From NCBI GenBank assembly GCA_037957365.1, contig JARHVA010001473.1, positions 545,501 to 609,500 of the forward strand: a DNA stretch of 64,000 nt, in the 5' to 3' direction. Below, in pieces: positions 23,253 through 33,940 of the stretch. The notes below the pieces were generated by a model. The model did not search any database and was not told the DNA's origin. It saw only the letters and a program-made list of their open reading frames with translations. The position numbers and the translations under genes were made by a program. How positions within the stretch are numbered: position 1 is the stretch's first letter; the number at the start of each line of letters is the position of its first letter. The stretch is from Torreya grandis (Eukaryota; Streptophyta; Pinopsida; Cupressales; Taxaceae).

Positions 23253-23930
23253 AATTTGGCTATGGCATAGGAGAATGGGGCACATAAATTTTGAAAATAT
23301 TTTCAACATCAACAAGAATCAAGCAGTCAAAAATATTTCAAAGATTACAAATCCATTTCACACGCTTTGTGAACCTTGTTAGCATGGGAAGTGGGCTAGA
23401 AGGTGGTTCAAAACAAAATAGTACTCGACCACTCAGATGTTAGAGATTATTCACACTAATTTGTGTGGACCTATGAGAACTCAAAGTACTCAATGTGAGA
23501 AATATTTCATATTGCTTATTGATGATTTTTCACGTATGACTTGGGTAATGTTTTTAGAGAAAAGATTAGAATCTTTCAGACATTTCAAAGCATTCAAGGC
23601 ATTAGTTGAGAATGAAACTAGTTTGAAGATTAAGTGTCTAAGATCAGATCGAGGAGGAGAATTCATGTTAGATCAATTTATTGAATTTTATGAAGACCAT
23701 GGAATAAAGAGACATTATTTAGCAGCTAAAACTCCACAACAAAATGGAGTAGTTAAATGGAAAAATAGAATAGTTCAGGAGATGGAGAGGACAGTACTAA
23801 ATGAATCAAATATAGCAGATAAATATTGGAGAGAGGTAGTTTCTACATCAATGCATATTAAAAATAGATCATTATTGAGATTCAATAGTGACAAGACTCC
23901 TTATGAGCTATGGTAGACAAACCATTAATA
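23253..23930 (+). pseudogene. pol: Copia integrase, two catalytic residues lost
   Basis: The zinc-finger part (MGHINFENI to CEPC) is followed by a 159-codon uninterrupted catalytic core (23437-23916). Blocks are IIHTNLCGPM, FILLIDDFSRMTWVMFL, CLRSDRGGEFMLDQF, HYLAAKTPQQNGVVKWKNR and SNIADKYWREVV, ending in KTPYELW. Of the D,D,E triad, the first Asp is Asn (AAT, 23458-23460), the second is kept (GAT, 23647-23649), and the Glu is Lys (AAA, 23755-23757). Both losses are G-to-A transitions, as expected for deamination on the opposite strand. Confidence 0.88.
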
Positions 23931-24389
23931 GTTAATAATTTTAGAGTTTTTAGTAGCAAATGCTTCATAAAGAAAACTGATGAAAAACTTGGTAAGTTTG
24001 AATCTAGAGAAAATGAAGGTATATTTCTTGGTTATTATTGAAAAAGTAAAGCTTATAAATGTTATAACAAAAGAACTAAGAAAATTGTTGAAAGTGCAAG
24101 TGTCAGGGTAAAAGAAGATGGAACATAAAAAATCATTGATCCTATAGACATTCTTGAAATCATTGAAGAGGAAGATTTTGAAGAATCAGATGAAGATGAG
24201 AAGAAGGAGAAAAAGGACACCAAAACTCCATAAAAATATATTCAAAGAAATCATAATGAAAGTGGCATCATCAGGAACATAAATGAAGGAATTTACACTA
24301 GAAGAATGATGGTAAGTGAATTTGAGTAAGTTAATTTCTCTTTGTTATCCAAAATTCAGCCTATAACTTTTTCAAAAGATAGACATGAT

Positions 24390-25100
24390 AAGCATTGGGT
24401 TAAGGCTATGGATGAAGAATTAAATCAGATAGAAAAGAATGATACTTCAGAATTAGTGCTTAGATTAAAAGATCACAATGTGATAGGAACAAAATGGGTT
24501 ATAAAAATAAGCTAAATGAAAATGGAGAAGTGACCAAAAATAAAGCAAGATTAGTATGTAAAGGATATGCTCAGATAAATGGATTATATTTTGAATAAAA
24601 TTTTGCACCATTGGCAAGGTTAGAGGCTATTATAATGTTTATTACATATGTAGTGTTTAAAATTTTCAAAGTGTTTTAGATGGATGTCAAATCTGCCTTC
24701 CTAAATAGGAATCTAGAAAAAGAGGTCTACATTGAGTAGCCTGAGAGATTTATTCTCTCAAATATTAGTATTCATGTATGTAGATTAAAGAAAGCATTGT
24801 ATGGATTGAAAAAAGATCCTAGAGCTTAGTATGCAAGACTTGATAAATACCTGTAGGATCAAGGTTTCAAGAGAGGATTTGCTAATAATAATCCTTACAT
24901 CAAAACAAAAGGTGAGCATCAATTGATTATTGTGGTATATGTTGATGACATAATTTCTAGAGGAAATATTGAAAAGATGATAAAATATTTTTTTTATAAT
25001 AATAAAAATGAATTTGAGATGTCTATGCTTGGAGAATTGTAATTTTTCTTAGGATTGCAAATATTTTAATCAGATAAAGGATTTTTCATATCTCAAAGTA
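24390..25100 (+). pseudogene. pol: Copia reverse transcriptase (YVDD kept, frameshifts)
   Basis: It starts at WVKAMDEELNQIEKND, continues to VIGTKWVIKI, and then changes frame with stops through KARLVCKGYAQ- and FAPLARLEAI-like blocks. LKKALYGLKK is recognisable near 24790. The catalytic block reads IIVVYVDDIIS with Y-V-D-D at 24938-24949. At least one frameshift and several stops make it inactive despite the intact catalytic residues. Confidence 0.82.
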
Positions 25101-25199
25101 AATTTGCCAATAAATGTTGAAGAAATTCGTTTTTGAGGATTTTTACCAATTGGCATACCAATGTGTATAGGAAATAAGGTGAGCAAAGATGAAGATTCA

Positions 25200-25851
25200 C
25201 CTATTATAGATCAATCTTTGTATAGATCTATGATTGGTAGTCTTTTATACTTGACAACATCAAGACCAGACATCATGCATGTAGTAGGTATGGCTACAAG
25301 ATATTAGTCATCTCCAAAAGATAGTCATGTTAAACTGGTGAAGAGAATATTTAGATATATCAAGGGGACATTGGATTATGGATTATGGTATCCCATAGAC
25401 ATAGATTTCACTTTGGTTTCTTATATAGATTCAAATTTGATAGGGTGCTTTGATGATAGAAAGAGTACAAGTGGAGGAGATTTATTTCTTGGTGATAGCT
25501 TAGTATCATGGCTAAGCATAAAGAAAAAATTAGTATCACTTTCTATAACTAAAGTATAATATATTGCAATGGTTTTATGTTGTACTCAAGTTCTTTGGAT
25601 GAAACAAACTTTGGAAGATATCAAGGTAAAACATGATGAACCTATGTATATTTTTTTGTGATAACACAAGTGATATTAATATTTCAAAGAATCCAGTGCA
25701 TTCAAGAACAAAACATATTCCCTTTAGATATCACTTTTTGAGAGAGCAAGTTACAAATCAACAAGTTAAGATAGAATATTGCAGTAATATAGAGCAGATT
25801 ATAGATATTTTCATAAAGGCACTACCAAAAGACACATTTGAGTATCTATGA
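25200..25851 (+). pseudogene. pol: Copia RT C-terminus and RNase H
   Basis: Blocks in order: YRSMIGSLLYLTTSRPDIMH, KRIFRYIKGTLDYGLWY, SYIDSNLIGCFDDRKSTSGG, LGDSLVSWLSIKKKLVSLSI with a stop where the AEAEY block begins, then YIAMV and VLWMKQTL. A frameshift follows, and the last frame (25633-25851) gives FCDNTSDINISKNPVHSRTK and FIKALPKDTFEYL before the stop. The first RNase H Asp (SYIDSN) and the Asp of CDN are present. The Glu block is interrupted. Confidence 0.85.
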
Positions 25852-26107
25852 GAGAAGTTGGGAGTAATTTCTTTTACTTCTTACCATTGAGGTTCAACAT
25901 CAGTTAAGGGGGAGCTAAGTGTTAGCTCTAGGTAGGACCTTTGCCATTGATATCAAAGGGGGAGAATAATAGGTATAGGTGTAGAAACAGGTACAGGGAA
26001 TAGGTTCAAGTTACTACAGTAAGGGGGAGTTATTATATGTTTTTTAGATGGTAGTATGTATAGGTTTTAGGATGTGGTAGTTTCAATTTGAGGTTGCCAA
26101 CAATGAC
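25852..26107. other. 3' untranslated part of the copia element
   Basis: Between the pol stop and the polypurine tract. Repeated gggggag motifs (near 25908, 25968 and 26022) are polypurine-like decoys. No open frame is supported. Confidence 0.6.
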
Positions 26108-26119
26108 AAAGGGGGAGAT
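26108..26119 (+). promoter_or_regulatory. Polypurine tract of the copia element
   Basis: aaagggggagat lies directly against the LTR start tgttgg, the usual plant copia arrangement for plus-strand priming. Confidence 0.88.
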
Positions 26120-26934
26120 TGTTGGAAATATTGTCATTGATGTCAAAGGTCTAGTATTATTGGTGATAAAGTCCCCATTGCATTTAATGGTGTTTTTAAA
26201 TATTCATATCTTATCTAATGTGTCTTAATATTTATTTAATATTAATAAATATATTTTTGGTTGCATATAAGTCAAAAGAAGGACCATGAATAAGTCAAAG
26301 AATCACAAGGTAAAAGATGAAAGAGGAATGGGATGCATTTTCTCATGAACAGTCATCTTGAGGAATTCTAGGAGTCACCATGTGAAGACAAAAGAGGTAT
26401 GGCACATTTTTCCATGAAGGGACACTTTGAAGAATATGAAAAGTCACCAAGATAAAGAAAAAAGAGGAAATGATGCTTTTTCTTATGAAGGGTCACCATA
26501 TGACTTTTCAAATGCAAGGATACAAAGGGTCATGCAAGTTTGGTGCCATTTTCCATGAGGATTGAAGGGTCACAAAGGGTTAATGCCAAAGTCCATTTAT
26601 AAAAATTTAAATAAAGGCTTGATAAGCCATTTTTAATATGCAAGAGAGTGCATGGTTTGTATTTATTTTTGAAGAGAGAAGAGTAGGATATATTGTAGAG
26701 TTCTATCATTTGTTGAGTAAGCAACATTGAGAGATAGTTGTGTTTTATACACAAGAGGGGTCAGTGCCCCTATGGGTTGGTGCTCACAAATAGTTTTTGT
26801 GTTGGTGCTCGGCAAAGGGGTTGGTGCTCTTGAAAGTTGGTGCTTATGAACATTGTATTTTGAGTTGGTGCTCATTCATATACTTGAGATTGTTCTCCTT
26901 GGTTTTTCCCACTTTGGGTTTCCGCATAAAAATT

Positions 26935-27003
<69 letters not shown>

Positions 27004-27139
27004 TGGTGAAAATTATTATTTCAATTTTATTGCATATCTTGAATGTGTTATTAAGTGGTTAAATAAAATAAATGAGATTAAGTGAAAGATATTTAAAAAA
27101 TTGATTCACCCCCCCTCTCAGTATATTTTATGCTTAACA
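26120..27139 (+). repeat. 3' LTR of the copia element
   Basis: It starts TGTTGGAA and ends gcttaaca. It matches 19773-20856 along its whole length, with one phrase unit fewer and a shorter CT run (26937-27000). Confidence 0.92.
26937..27000 (+). repeat. (TC)32 microsatellite inside the 3' LTR
   Basis: 64 uninterrupted bases, at the position equivalent to the (CT)43 tract of the left LTR. Confidence 0.97.
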
Positions 27140-27144
27140 ATATC
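27140..27144 (+). repeat. Right 5-bp target-site duplication of the copia element
   Basis: ATATC, identical to 19768-19772. The element A reading frame resumes directly after it. Confidence 0.9.
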
Positions 27145-27660
27145 AAAGTTTCTATTCATAATTATACCTCTGAATGCAATGCTAAAGCAAGATTATAAAT
27201 TGAAATGGACACTAGAGTCCTAAAAATATTTTCAAGTCATTAAAGGTGTAATATCTTAGGTCCCTATATTAATATGTCTAGACTTCACTAAATACTTATT
27301 CTTATATTCATTCACTTCATAACATACTATTATCGTCATGTTCACTTGGAATAAAGATGAAAGCAAACACCCTATTGCATTCATGAACATAAATTTGAAA
27401 GAGGTAGAACTCAGGTATTCCATGATAGATAAGAAAATTATTTACCTTATCAATGTGGTAAATAAATTTTGACATTACATCCTAGGAAACAAAACCATCA
27501 CCATTGTACTGGATCCTACCATTAAGCTCACTTTAGGGAAAAATAAATTGGGAGAACACTGAGGAAAATGGATGGTAAAACTATAGGAGTTGACATAGAA
27601 ATAAATCCTTCCAAGATTGTTAGAGTTCAAGGCATCATTCAAATCATGACTAATCCTAAC
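27145..27660 (+). pseudogene. pol: Element A RNase H (right half, after the insertion)
   Basis: Reading resumes with LNAMLKQDYKLKW, matching the tail of the RT/RNase H connection, then HPIAFMNINLKEVELRYSM (the PIAFxSKxLxxAExxYS block) and DKKIIYLINVVNKF, then HYILGNKTITIVLDPTIK. These are the standard RNase H blocks of Ty3/gypsy pol. Stops and one or two frame changes are present. It continues the domain cut at 19772, which proves that both halves belong to one element. Confidence 0.75.
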
Positions 27661-27829
27661 GCGTGCATCATCATTGAGTAAATTTTTGAAAACCAAGTAT
27701 CTAAAAGAGATTGATATACTAACATTATTCAATACTTATATGTAATTTATCCCCAAAAATCAAAAGAGAAAAAATGAGAGCTTTGAGACTCAAAGTGGCT
27801 CATTACATGATTATAAAAAGGATCCTATA

Positions 27830-28985
27830 TAGAATTAATTATGAAGGTATGTGTTTGAGATGCGTATCACAAGAAGAGGCTCAATAAATTATAGAAAATT
27901 TGCACCAGAATATAGACATTGGTCATCCCTCCAAAAACACCATGACCCATAAAATCCTCAAAATGGGTTATTTTTGGTTGATGGTCTTCAAAGATGCACA
28001 TGTTTAGGTTATAACATGTCATTAATGACAAGTCTTGGTGAAAATATAAGTACACACATCAATTCCTTTTCATCCTATTATTTAAAGAAGAACATTCTCT
28101 CAATGGGACTTGGAATTCATTAGGGTCATTAATCCTAATTCTTTAGCTAGACATGAGTTTTTACTCACTTTCATAGACTATTACACATGATGGACCAAAG
28201 TTGTATCTATAAAGCATTCAAGAGCACAATGTGTGATCATCTTTCTAGAGGAAAATATCAAAACTAGTTTAAGTACTCCCATTTCTCTAGTTTTTGACAA
28301 TGATCTAGAATTTCAATGAGCTGAACTCATTGAATGGGCCCATGATAATTGAATCACCATTAGGTCATCATCTGACCATTACCCACAAGGAAATATATTG
28401 GATAAATCAACCAATAAAAACTTGATTGACGACATTAAAAATTTAGCAGTAGACAAACCTAGAGATTGACACAATCTACTAAAGTATGCACTATAGGTTG
28501 ATTGAATAAGATACAAGCAGGACCTCAAGGCTTCACCTTATTTGTTGGTGTATAGACAACAACCAATTTTCCCAATTAGGCTTAAATTGAAAACATATCA
28601 GTTTATGTAGGAATACATGGAACCAAGTGAGAAGGTAGACTCTCAATTACTCAATAGAATAGAGATGGAAGACTCAAGGACTGAGGCCTTATAGATTTTA
28701 AATAAACATTAGGACATAGTCAAAATGTGTTTTCATAAAAGATCAAAATTTAAAGTGTTTAGAATATCTAACCTAGTTCTTTTATGGGATAAATCCCATG
28801 AAAATTAAGGACAATGTGATAAGTTTACTCCATTGTGGATTGGACCTTGTCAAATTTTAGAGATCCTAGGTAATAATGATTTTCATCTAAAGGACCTCCA
28901 AGGCAATGATATGACATATCTAATCAACATAATTTTTTTAAAGTGTTACTTCAAGGTTGTACCATCTAGGGATGTCCCTAAGTAA
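27830..28985 (+). pseudogene. pol: Element A integrase
   Basis: The frame gives IIENLHQNIDIGHPSKNTM and KILKMGYFWLMVFKDAHV (HHCC zinc-binding region, Cys residues decayed), then FSQWDLEFIRVINPNS, FIDYYTRWTKVV, STPISLVFDNDLEFQ and HYPQGNILDKSTNKNLI. In the D,D,E triad the first position reads Glu, the second Asp is kept (FDND), and the Glu reads Lys. The C-terminal part reads FTPLWIGPCQILEILGNNDF and ends with RDVPK before a stop at about 28985. No chromodomain is seen. Confidence 0.75.
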
Positions 28986-30014
28986 TAATAAATGTTGTGG
29001 TAAGATTAGAATTAAAATATTTTTACTACTTTAGTAGAATAGACTTATTGCTTTCATAGAATAGATTCCCTATTTCATAAGATAACATTTCCTATTTTTA
29101 GTATTTCATATCATAGTTTACTTTCCTAATTTGTATATTAAATGTTTTTCTTTATCCCATGGCAATCTGATTGAATTTCCCTAGTATGCTCAAGTAAGTA
29201 TTCAACCCATTAGACTTTCTATAACATGTTTAGAAGCTAAAGAAACAATCGATGGGAAAACACACCAAGAAAAAGTACATCAACTTGTTTACTTATAAGA
29301 TTTTATACCCTTATATTTCATATTTTTAGAATTCAAGCATGCAACATGAAAATTAATCATGATTAGGCTACCATTAAATGCTTAAATAAGACATATAAAG
29401 GCTTGTCTCATTACTACATACATATTTTAGAAAGTTTTCTCACTTTCATTAGATTAAATTCAGCTATCATATTAATACTTGTTTGAGGAAATAACCATTG
29501 ATATGGGTATAAATTGTAAGGAAAATTTGGTGAAAATTTATTCTTTCATATATACCAACTCACTATGATTCTTGGTTTCCCTCTCCTGGTAATATTATAC
29601 AAAAGAAAAATAAGGATAAGGACATCCTAAAAAGAGTGATCCATCGAAACTTAAGAAAAATCCAAAGGTGATCAAAATCTCAAATTATGAAATAAATTAA
29701 ATGAATCATACATTGTGTAAGAATATAAGAGGAGGAAAGAGAAATAATCCATGGTACATCTATGAGGGGTATGGACACTTATCTAGTAGTAGAATAATGC
29801 TAGAGTTTCCCCAATTTTCAAATCTATTTTTTTTATAGACTAGAATGAAACCTACAATTATCCCAAGTCTTTACTAAAGTCCTCAAAACAAGGGTAATAA
29901 GAAATCACTTCCTCACACACAAATCCAGGTTATGATTAAGGAAAGTATGTTGTATGTGTTTGTTGGGAGTCTCTATTATGTGTATGAATGGTTCATCTTT
30001 AATCTAAAATCTAT
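28986..30014. other. Spacer between element A and D copy II
   Basis: About 1 kb without a supported gene. It should contain the 3' LTR of element A if that still exists. A TG start at 28993 is possible, but there is no polypurine tract before it. At about 29749-29790 one frame reads NPWYIYEGYGHLSSSR, which might be a worn zinc knuckle. The evidence is thin. Confidence 0.3.
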
Positions 30015-31030
30015 TAACCAAATATTCTAGGTTCTCAAATACTCGAGAGTATTTCCCCTATAAGTCACCATTTATTGTACCCAACATACCCCTATTCTTT
30101 TTTCTAAAACAAGGACTTACTATCTTTATTAAAAGGTCTAGGCCTATCTTGATACTCTTATAAAGAGAAAATTTTGTGTTGAATTAACCTTGCCATATAT
30201 AAAACCTATGAACTTGATTTGTTTATGAGGACTAACCTACTAATGTTCTTTAGAAGTTGTGTATATACATGTATTAGTTCAAAACTCTTTGGTCAAATTG
30301 TTTGGTGAACTTTTTCAGTGAACTTACTCAGAACTGTGCTTAGTGGGATTTGGTCTTCAAAAAATTTGTTTGGAATATTATATAAACCTTGACATGAATT
30401 TACTCTTCATATTTTTTGTTCGCTAATTTTTTTGCAATAATTTTTTGGATTTTATATTTATAGATTGGATTTGCCATTTACTCTTCAAGACCCAAGTTTT
30501 TATAAGTTTTAAACTTTGTTTCATTTAAGTCTCTAGAGGATTTGTTTAGAAAAACTCTTCGATGTAAATTACTTGGCACAAAACTGGTCTTCGGTGAAAG
30601 TGTTCAAAACATTTTTTTGGTGGAAGTATTCAAAGGAAACGTTTGGCATTTTGGTATTTAGAACATTTATTTAGAAAAAGTGTTTGGACCATATGTGTCT
30701 TCAAATAAATTATTCAAGGATTTTGTCTAGCTCATTTTGGTCTTAGGCAAAAGTGTTCAAAACTTTTTTTAAGAGATTCATTTTCCTCAAAAACACTATT
30801 TTAACATTATATCCCAACTTTTGAATACTGAGAAACCCTATGACATAGTAAACCAAAATGAAATAAATGATGAAATGACACTTGTAAAAAGGTAATCATG
30901 TGGCACTCTTATTAAGCATCAATAGTCCATATGTACATACCCACCAAATGAAGTGGAAAATTTTAAATTAAACAAACAAATCAATGTTATAGACATTGGA
31001 AATTAATGGCACATGAATTAGAAATGAATG
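30015..31030 (+). promoter_or_regulatory. LTR-like promoter segment of D copy II, TATA at 30379-30386
   Basis: Equivalent to 1735-2765. tatataaacc is kept. The phrase array is better preserved, with forms such as ggtcttcggtgaaagtgttc that retain the ttcg core lost in copy I. Confidence 0.45.
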
Positions 31031-31640
31031 CCAAATATATATCAAAGAATTATGGATGAATATTGTGCTCACTAATCCAAATCTAGCTTATAACTCACCT
31101 CCTTGATAACAAGTTCTATCTACCAATGTTTTGAGCATATAGTGCACCTAGGAGAGCCGATTTACTAATTTAAAAACTAAGATCTTGTCAACATAATCAA
31201 TTAGAAATTACATCCTCATCAAAGACATTCTTTGAATCCTACCCCATTGAGATTTTATATTAGGTATTTGATTGAAGATAATGAGACATTCTTTGACCCC
31301 ACAATATTTAACAATGACTACAATAATTATTTATCATCATAGGAGGTGATACACCAAGTTGACGTGCACACCCATGAATAGAGATTAAATCCAAATCAAT
31401 GATAATTGGTTATATATATCCTCCCCTTAAAGATCCAATTAATACAATTATTTGTAGTAAAGTCATAGGTCATGCCATGCATTGACCTCTTATGATATTT
31501 ATTCTTTTCTAAAAAGGTGACTCGAGGTACAATTTTACACCATTTAGAGCACAAGATATGCATGGCATGCATCTTGAGGGATGTATTTAAAAGGTATATC
31601 TCCATCCCCATTGAATATGTTATTTAAAATTTACATAAGG

Positions 31641-32700
31641 TAGTCTCATGGAAGAAAGATAAGTCCATTGAGAAAATGTTAAGTAGTTGGATGATTCCCA
31701 AGGAGACCATTAATTTGAAGGAGAAGTAGTCAATGCTAGTGACCAAATTCAAAATGGGATTATATATTAAGAGGGACCTCCTAAAGAGGTTATACATCTA
31801 TCCCAACATTAAATTATTCCACCTCAAATGAATTCCCCTGCTAGATGTACTACTGACCTCAAAGTTGATATTTAATATGGGTGAGGTGATTAGTTCAAGG
31901 ATGCGAGATCAAATATTACACAAAGATAAGAGGCCCTAAGGAGGTCATTTCTGTGTGATATCATACCTTCTTGATTCTATGATTTTCAAATTTTATGTTC
32001 ACAATGGGTCACTTTGGATCCTAACTCTAGACTTTACCAAAAAATGTATATCTAATTCTTATTCCTTTGTGCACATATATGCATACACCTAGAATATCAT
32101 ATGCATTATAGAGGATGTCTAACCCCAGGGATGGATGACAATTCATGAATTCTCACTACCTAAGATATCAAAAATCATTATAGATACATTTTTTATTAGG
32201 GAATATTAATGGTTATAACTAGATTATAATATGATTATGGTTATAGGCCATAAAGTAGCACCCTTACACCTCCCCAAATATATTCTTGATAAACTGGCAG
32301 AGTAAGAAATCACCTATCAATTGTTGTGGGTAATAGATAAGGATATACACAAGAGTAAGAAAAGATATTTTCATGGCTCCCACCTCATGATTGGGAGAAT
32401 GTGTGATGTAAATTTCAAACATTTATATGAAGTTGGTGGGTATAGGGAGTAATACTCATTGGCTACACTCCCGCATAGAGACTAGATACACATGGCCAAG
32501 TATAAAAACACATAAAGGGGCTTGGTATTCCCTACCATCATGAACCTTATGCTTATTATTTCTTATTTATTGATGTCAAAGATGATTACAAAGTCAATGA
32601 ATGGGAAAAAATAGTTGGGTTAGCTAAAGACCTCATGAAGATCATTCAAGGACATCCTTTTATCTTAATTGCAGATGCATAAACTAAACTCCCACGAGAT
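31641..32700 (+). pseudogene. Unrecognised family D protein, copy II (best copy)
   Basis: From 31641 to 32045 one frame runs about 135 codons with only three stops: VSWKKDKSIEKMLSSWMIP, LVTKFKMGLYIKRDLLKRLY, LLDVLLTSKLIFNMGEVIS, GGHFCVISYLLDSMIF and HNGSLWILTLDFTKK. The coding character continues, with frame changes, to about 32700 (EWEKIVGLAKDLMKIIQG). Copy I has the same protein in worse condition. I do not recognise a family with confidence. The LLxxLLxxKxxxNxGxxI pattern resembles the putative plant transposon protein domain found in repeat-derived ORFs. No retroviral enzyme motif is present. Confidence 0.45.
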
Positions 32701-32799
32701 AGAGGATGGAATATGTTATACATTTGGTTGAAAATCCTTCTAATGAATCTAAAGATCAATGAAAATCCTCAAAGACACCCCCTATGGCACTAAAAGCTG

Positions 32800-33730
32800 T
32801 AAAATAAGTGCCAAGAGTGCCTAATACTTCACTTGGGGGAGCACAAGATGACCCTATTTATTTTAATTCTTCACATTCTGAGGGAGTTCTCAACCAAGTG
32901 CTACATCAATCCCAAATGTTGTTGTTGTGGTTAAATCAAACACAACCACATAACAGACACCTTACACAACTAGGAAAAAAACTATATGTTATAATAAGTT
33001 ACTAAACATGAATCCATAGATGAGGAGGAGGAGGAGCTTCAAAGAGATAATATTATGAGCCTCAAGGGCACCAAGGGAAAAACACCATTACATGAGGAAC
33101 CATCAGATGAGAAAGAAGCCCCTTCAATTTCCATTACTCTTTCTGTGTCTTGTTTTTCTCATTTTACTTTTAGTTTATTTGATTGTGTCCCTCAGTCATA
33201 GTGGTCCCCTTCCCCTTTTAATACCTAAGTTAGAATTTTTTTATTCTCATCTAAGTTCCCAACCAACTCTACTTATTCCAAAGGTAGAGGATACTTACTC
33301 TACCCCTACTATTCCTACTCCCTTAGATATTTCAGCTCCTCTAATTGCATCTTATTTGATCTTTCCTATTGTTTCTACTATGGTTAAACCACTATCCTAG
33401 CTTCCCCAAAGACTAATAAAAAGGAAATCAAGAAGGTCAGGGGAGTAGTAGTAAGCCCTCAAGTTCATGTTTCATTTTCTTGGTTGGGTTTACTAGTGCC
33501 TCCATGCTAATTCCTATTAGGATACTATTATGGTAATAATGAAGAAGGATAAAAAAAAGAATCCAATCTATATAGTCCACCCATTACCTCAATATGGTAG
33601 AGTGGACTGGTCTAAAATAATTTATCCTTCACTTCTTGAGCCACTACTTGAAGATGCTTTAGAGTATTCATCAAGAGACTTGTTGGGTGAGACTATAGTT
33701 CAAGACACTCAACCCATAAAAATAACCTAG
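32800..33730 (+). pseudogene. Ser/Thr/Pro-rich segment of D copy II
   Basis: The frame at 33092-33400 contains LSSQPTLLIPKVEDTYSTPT and is followed, after a frame change, by IVHPLPQYGRVDWSKIIYPS in the open frame 33530-33730. Copy I has the same succession. It is likely a linker or gag-associated part, but no catalytic or metal-binding motif is visible. Confidence 0.4.
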
Positions 33731-33940
33731 GTGGTCCTCCCATAGTGCGTAATAGATATGCAATTAGAGGCTTCTCAAAGGCCTAATCTTGTAATTATAG
33801 AGTTACCCATAGTAAGCTCTATATTTTAAAATTTTATAGGGAGTGTACAAAGGGTAAGGAAGAAGAAACTAGAAGATGAGACTGGAAGAGGGGTCATATT
33901 CAAAGAAAGACAATATGTATTTACCTTATCTAGAAGGAAG

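Larger units (their letters stand above)
19773..27139 (+). mobile_element. Complete Ty1/copia element (LTRs, PBS, PPT, TSD), coding parts dead
   Basis: About 7.37 kb. Both LTRs begin TGTT[AG]GAAATATT, a primer site for initiator Met tRNA follows the left LTR, a polypurine tract precedes the right LTR, and ATATC is duplicated on both sides. Internal order is gag, zinc knuckles, protease, integrase, RT, RNase H, which defines copia. It sits inside the RT/RNase H hinge of element A. Only 3 of the first 60 LTR bases differ between the two LTRs. This is far less than in element B (about one in five), so this is the youngest datable insertion here. Stops and lost catalytic residues make it non-autonomous. 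Confidence 0.93.
16840..28990 (+). mobile_element. Ty3/gypsy element A (aRNH upstream of RT), split by a copia insertion
   Basis: Domains in order on the plus strand are gag tail, protease, archaeal-type RNase H, reverse transcriptase, then (after the copia insertion 19773-27139) RNase H and integrase. The two halves join in frame across the insertion at the 5-bp duplication ATATC. Internal length without the insert is about 4.8 kb. All domains carry stops. LTRs are not securely delimited: 15540-16024 is a candidate 5' LTR, and no clear 3' LTR was found after 28990. The archaeal-type RNase H points to the Tat-related plant gypsy group, with a domain order different from elements B and C. Confidence 0.75.
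30015..33940 (+). mobile_element. Family D repeat, copy II (cut at its right by element B)
   Basis: It parallels copy I (1735-6860) in order and orientation, lacks the 1.2-kb extra segment of copy I, and stops abruptly at 33940, where the LTR of element B begins. The TATA element, the unrecognised protein and the IVHPLPQYGRVDW segment are all kept. Its missing right part should lie beyond elements B and C, outside the window. Confidence 0.62.
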
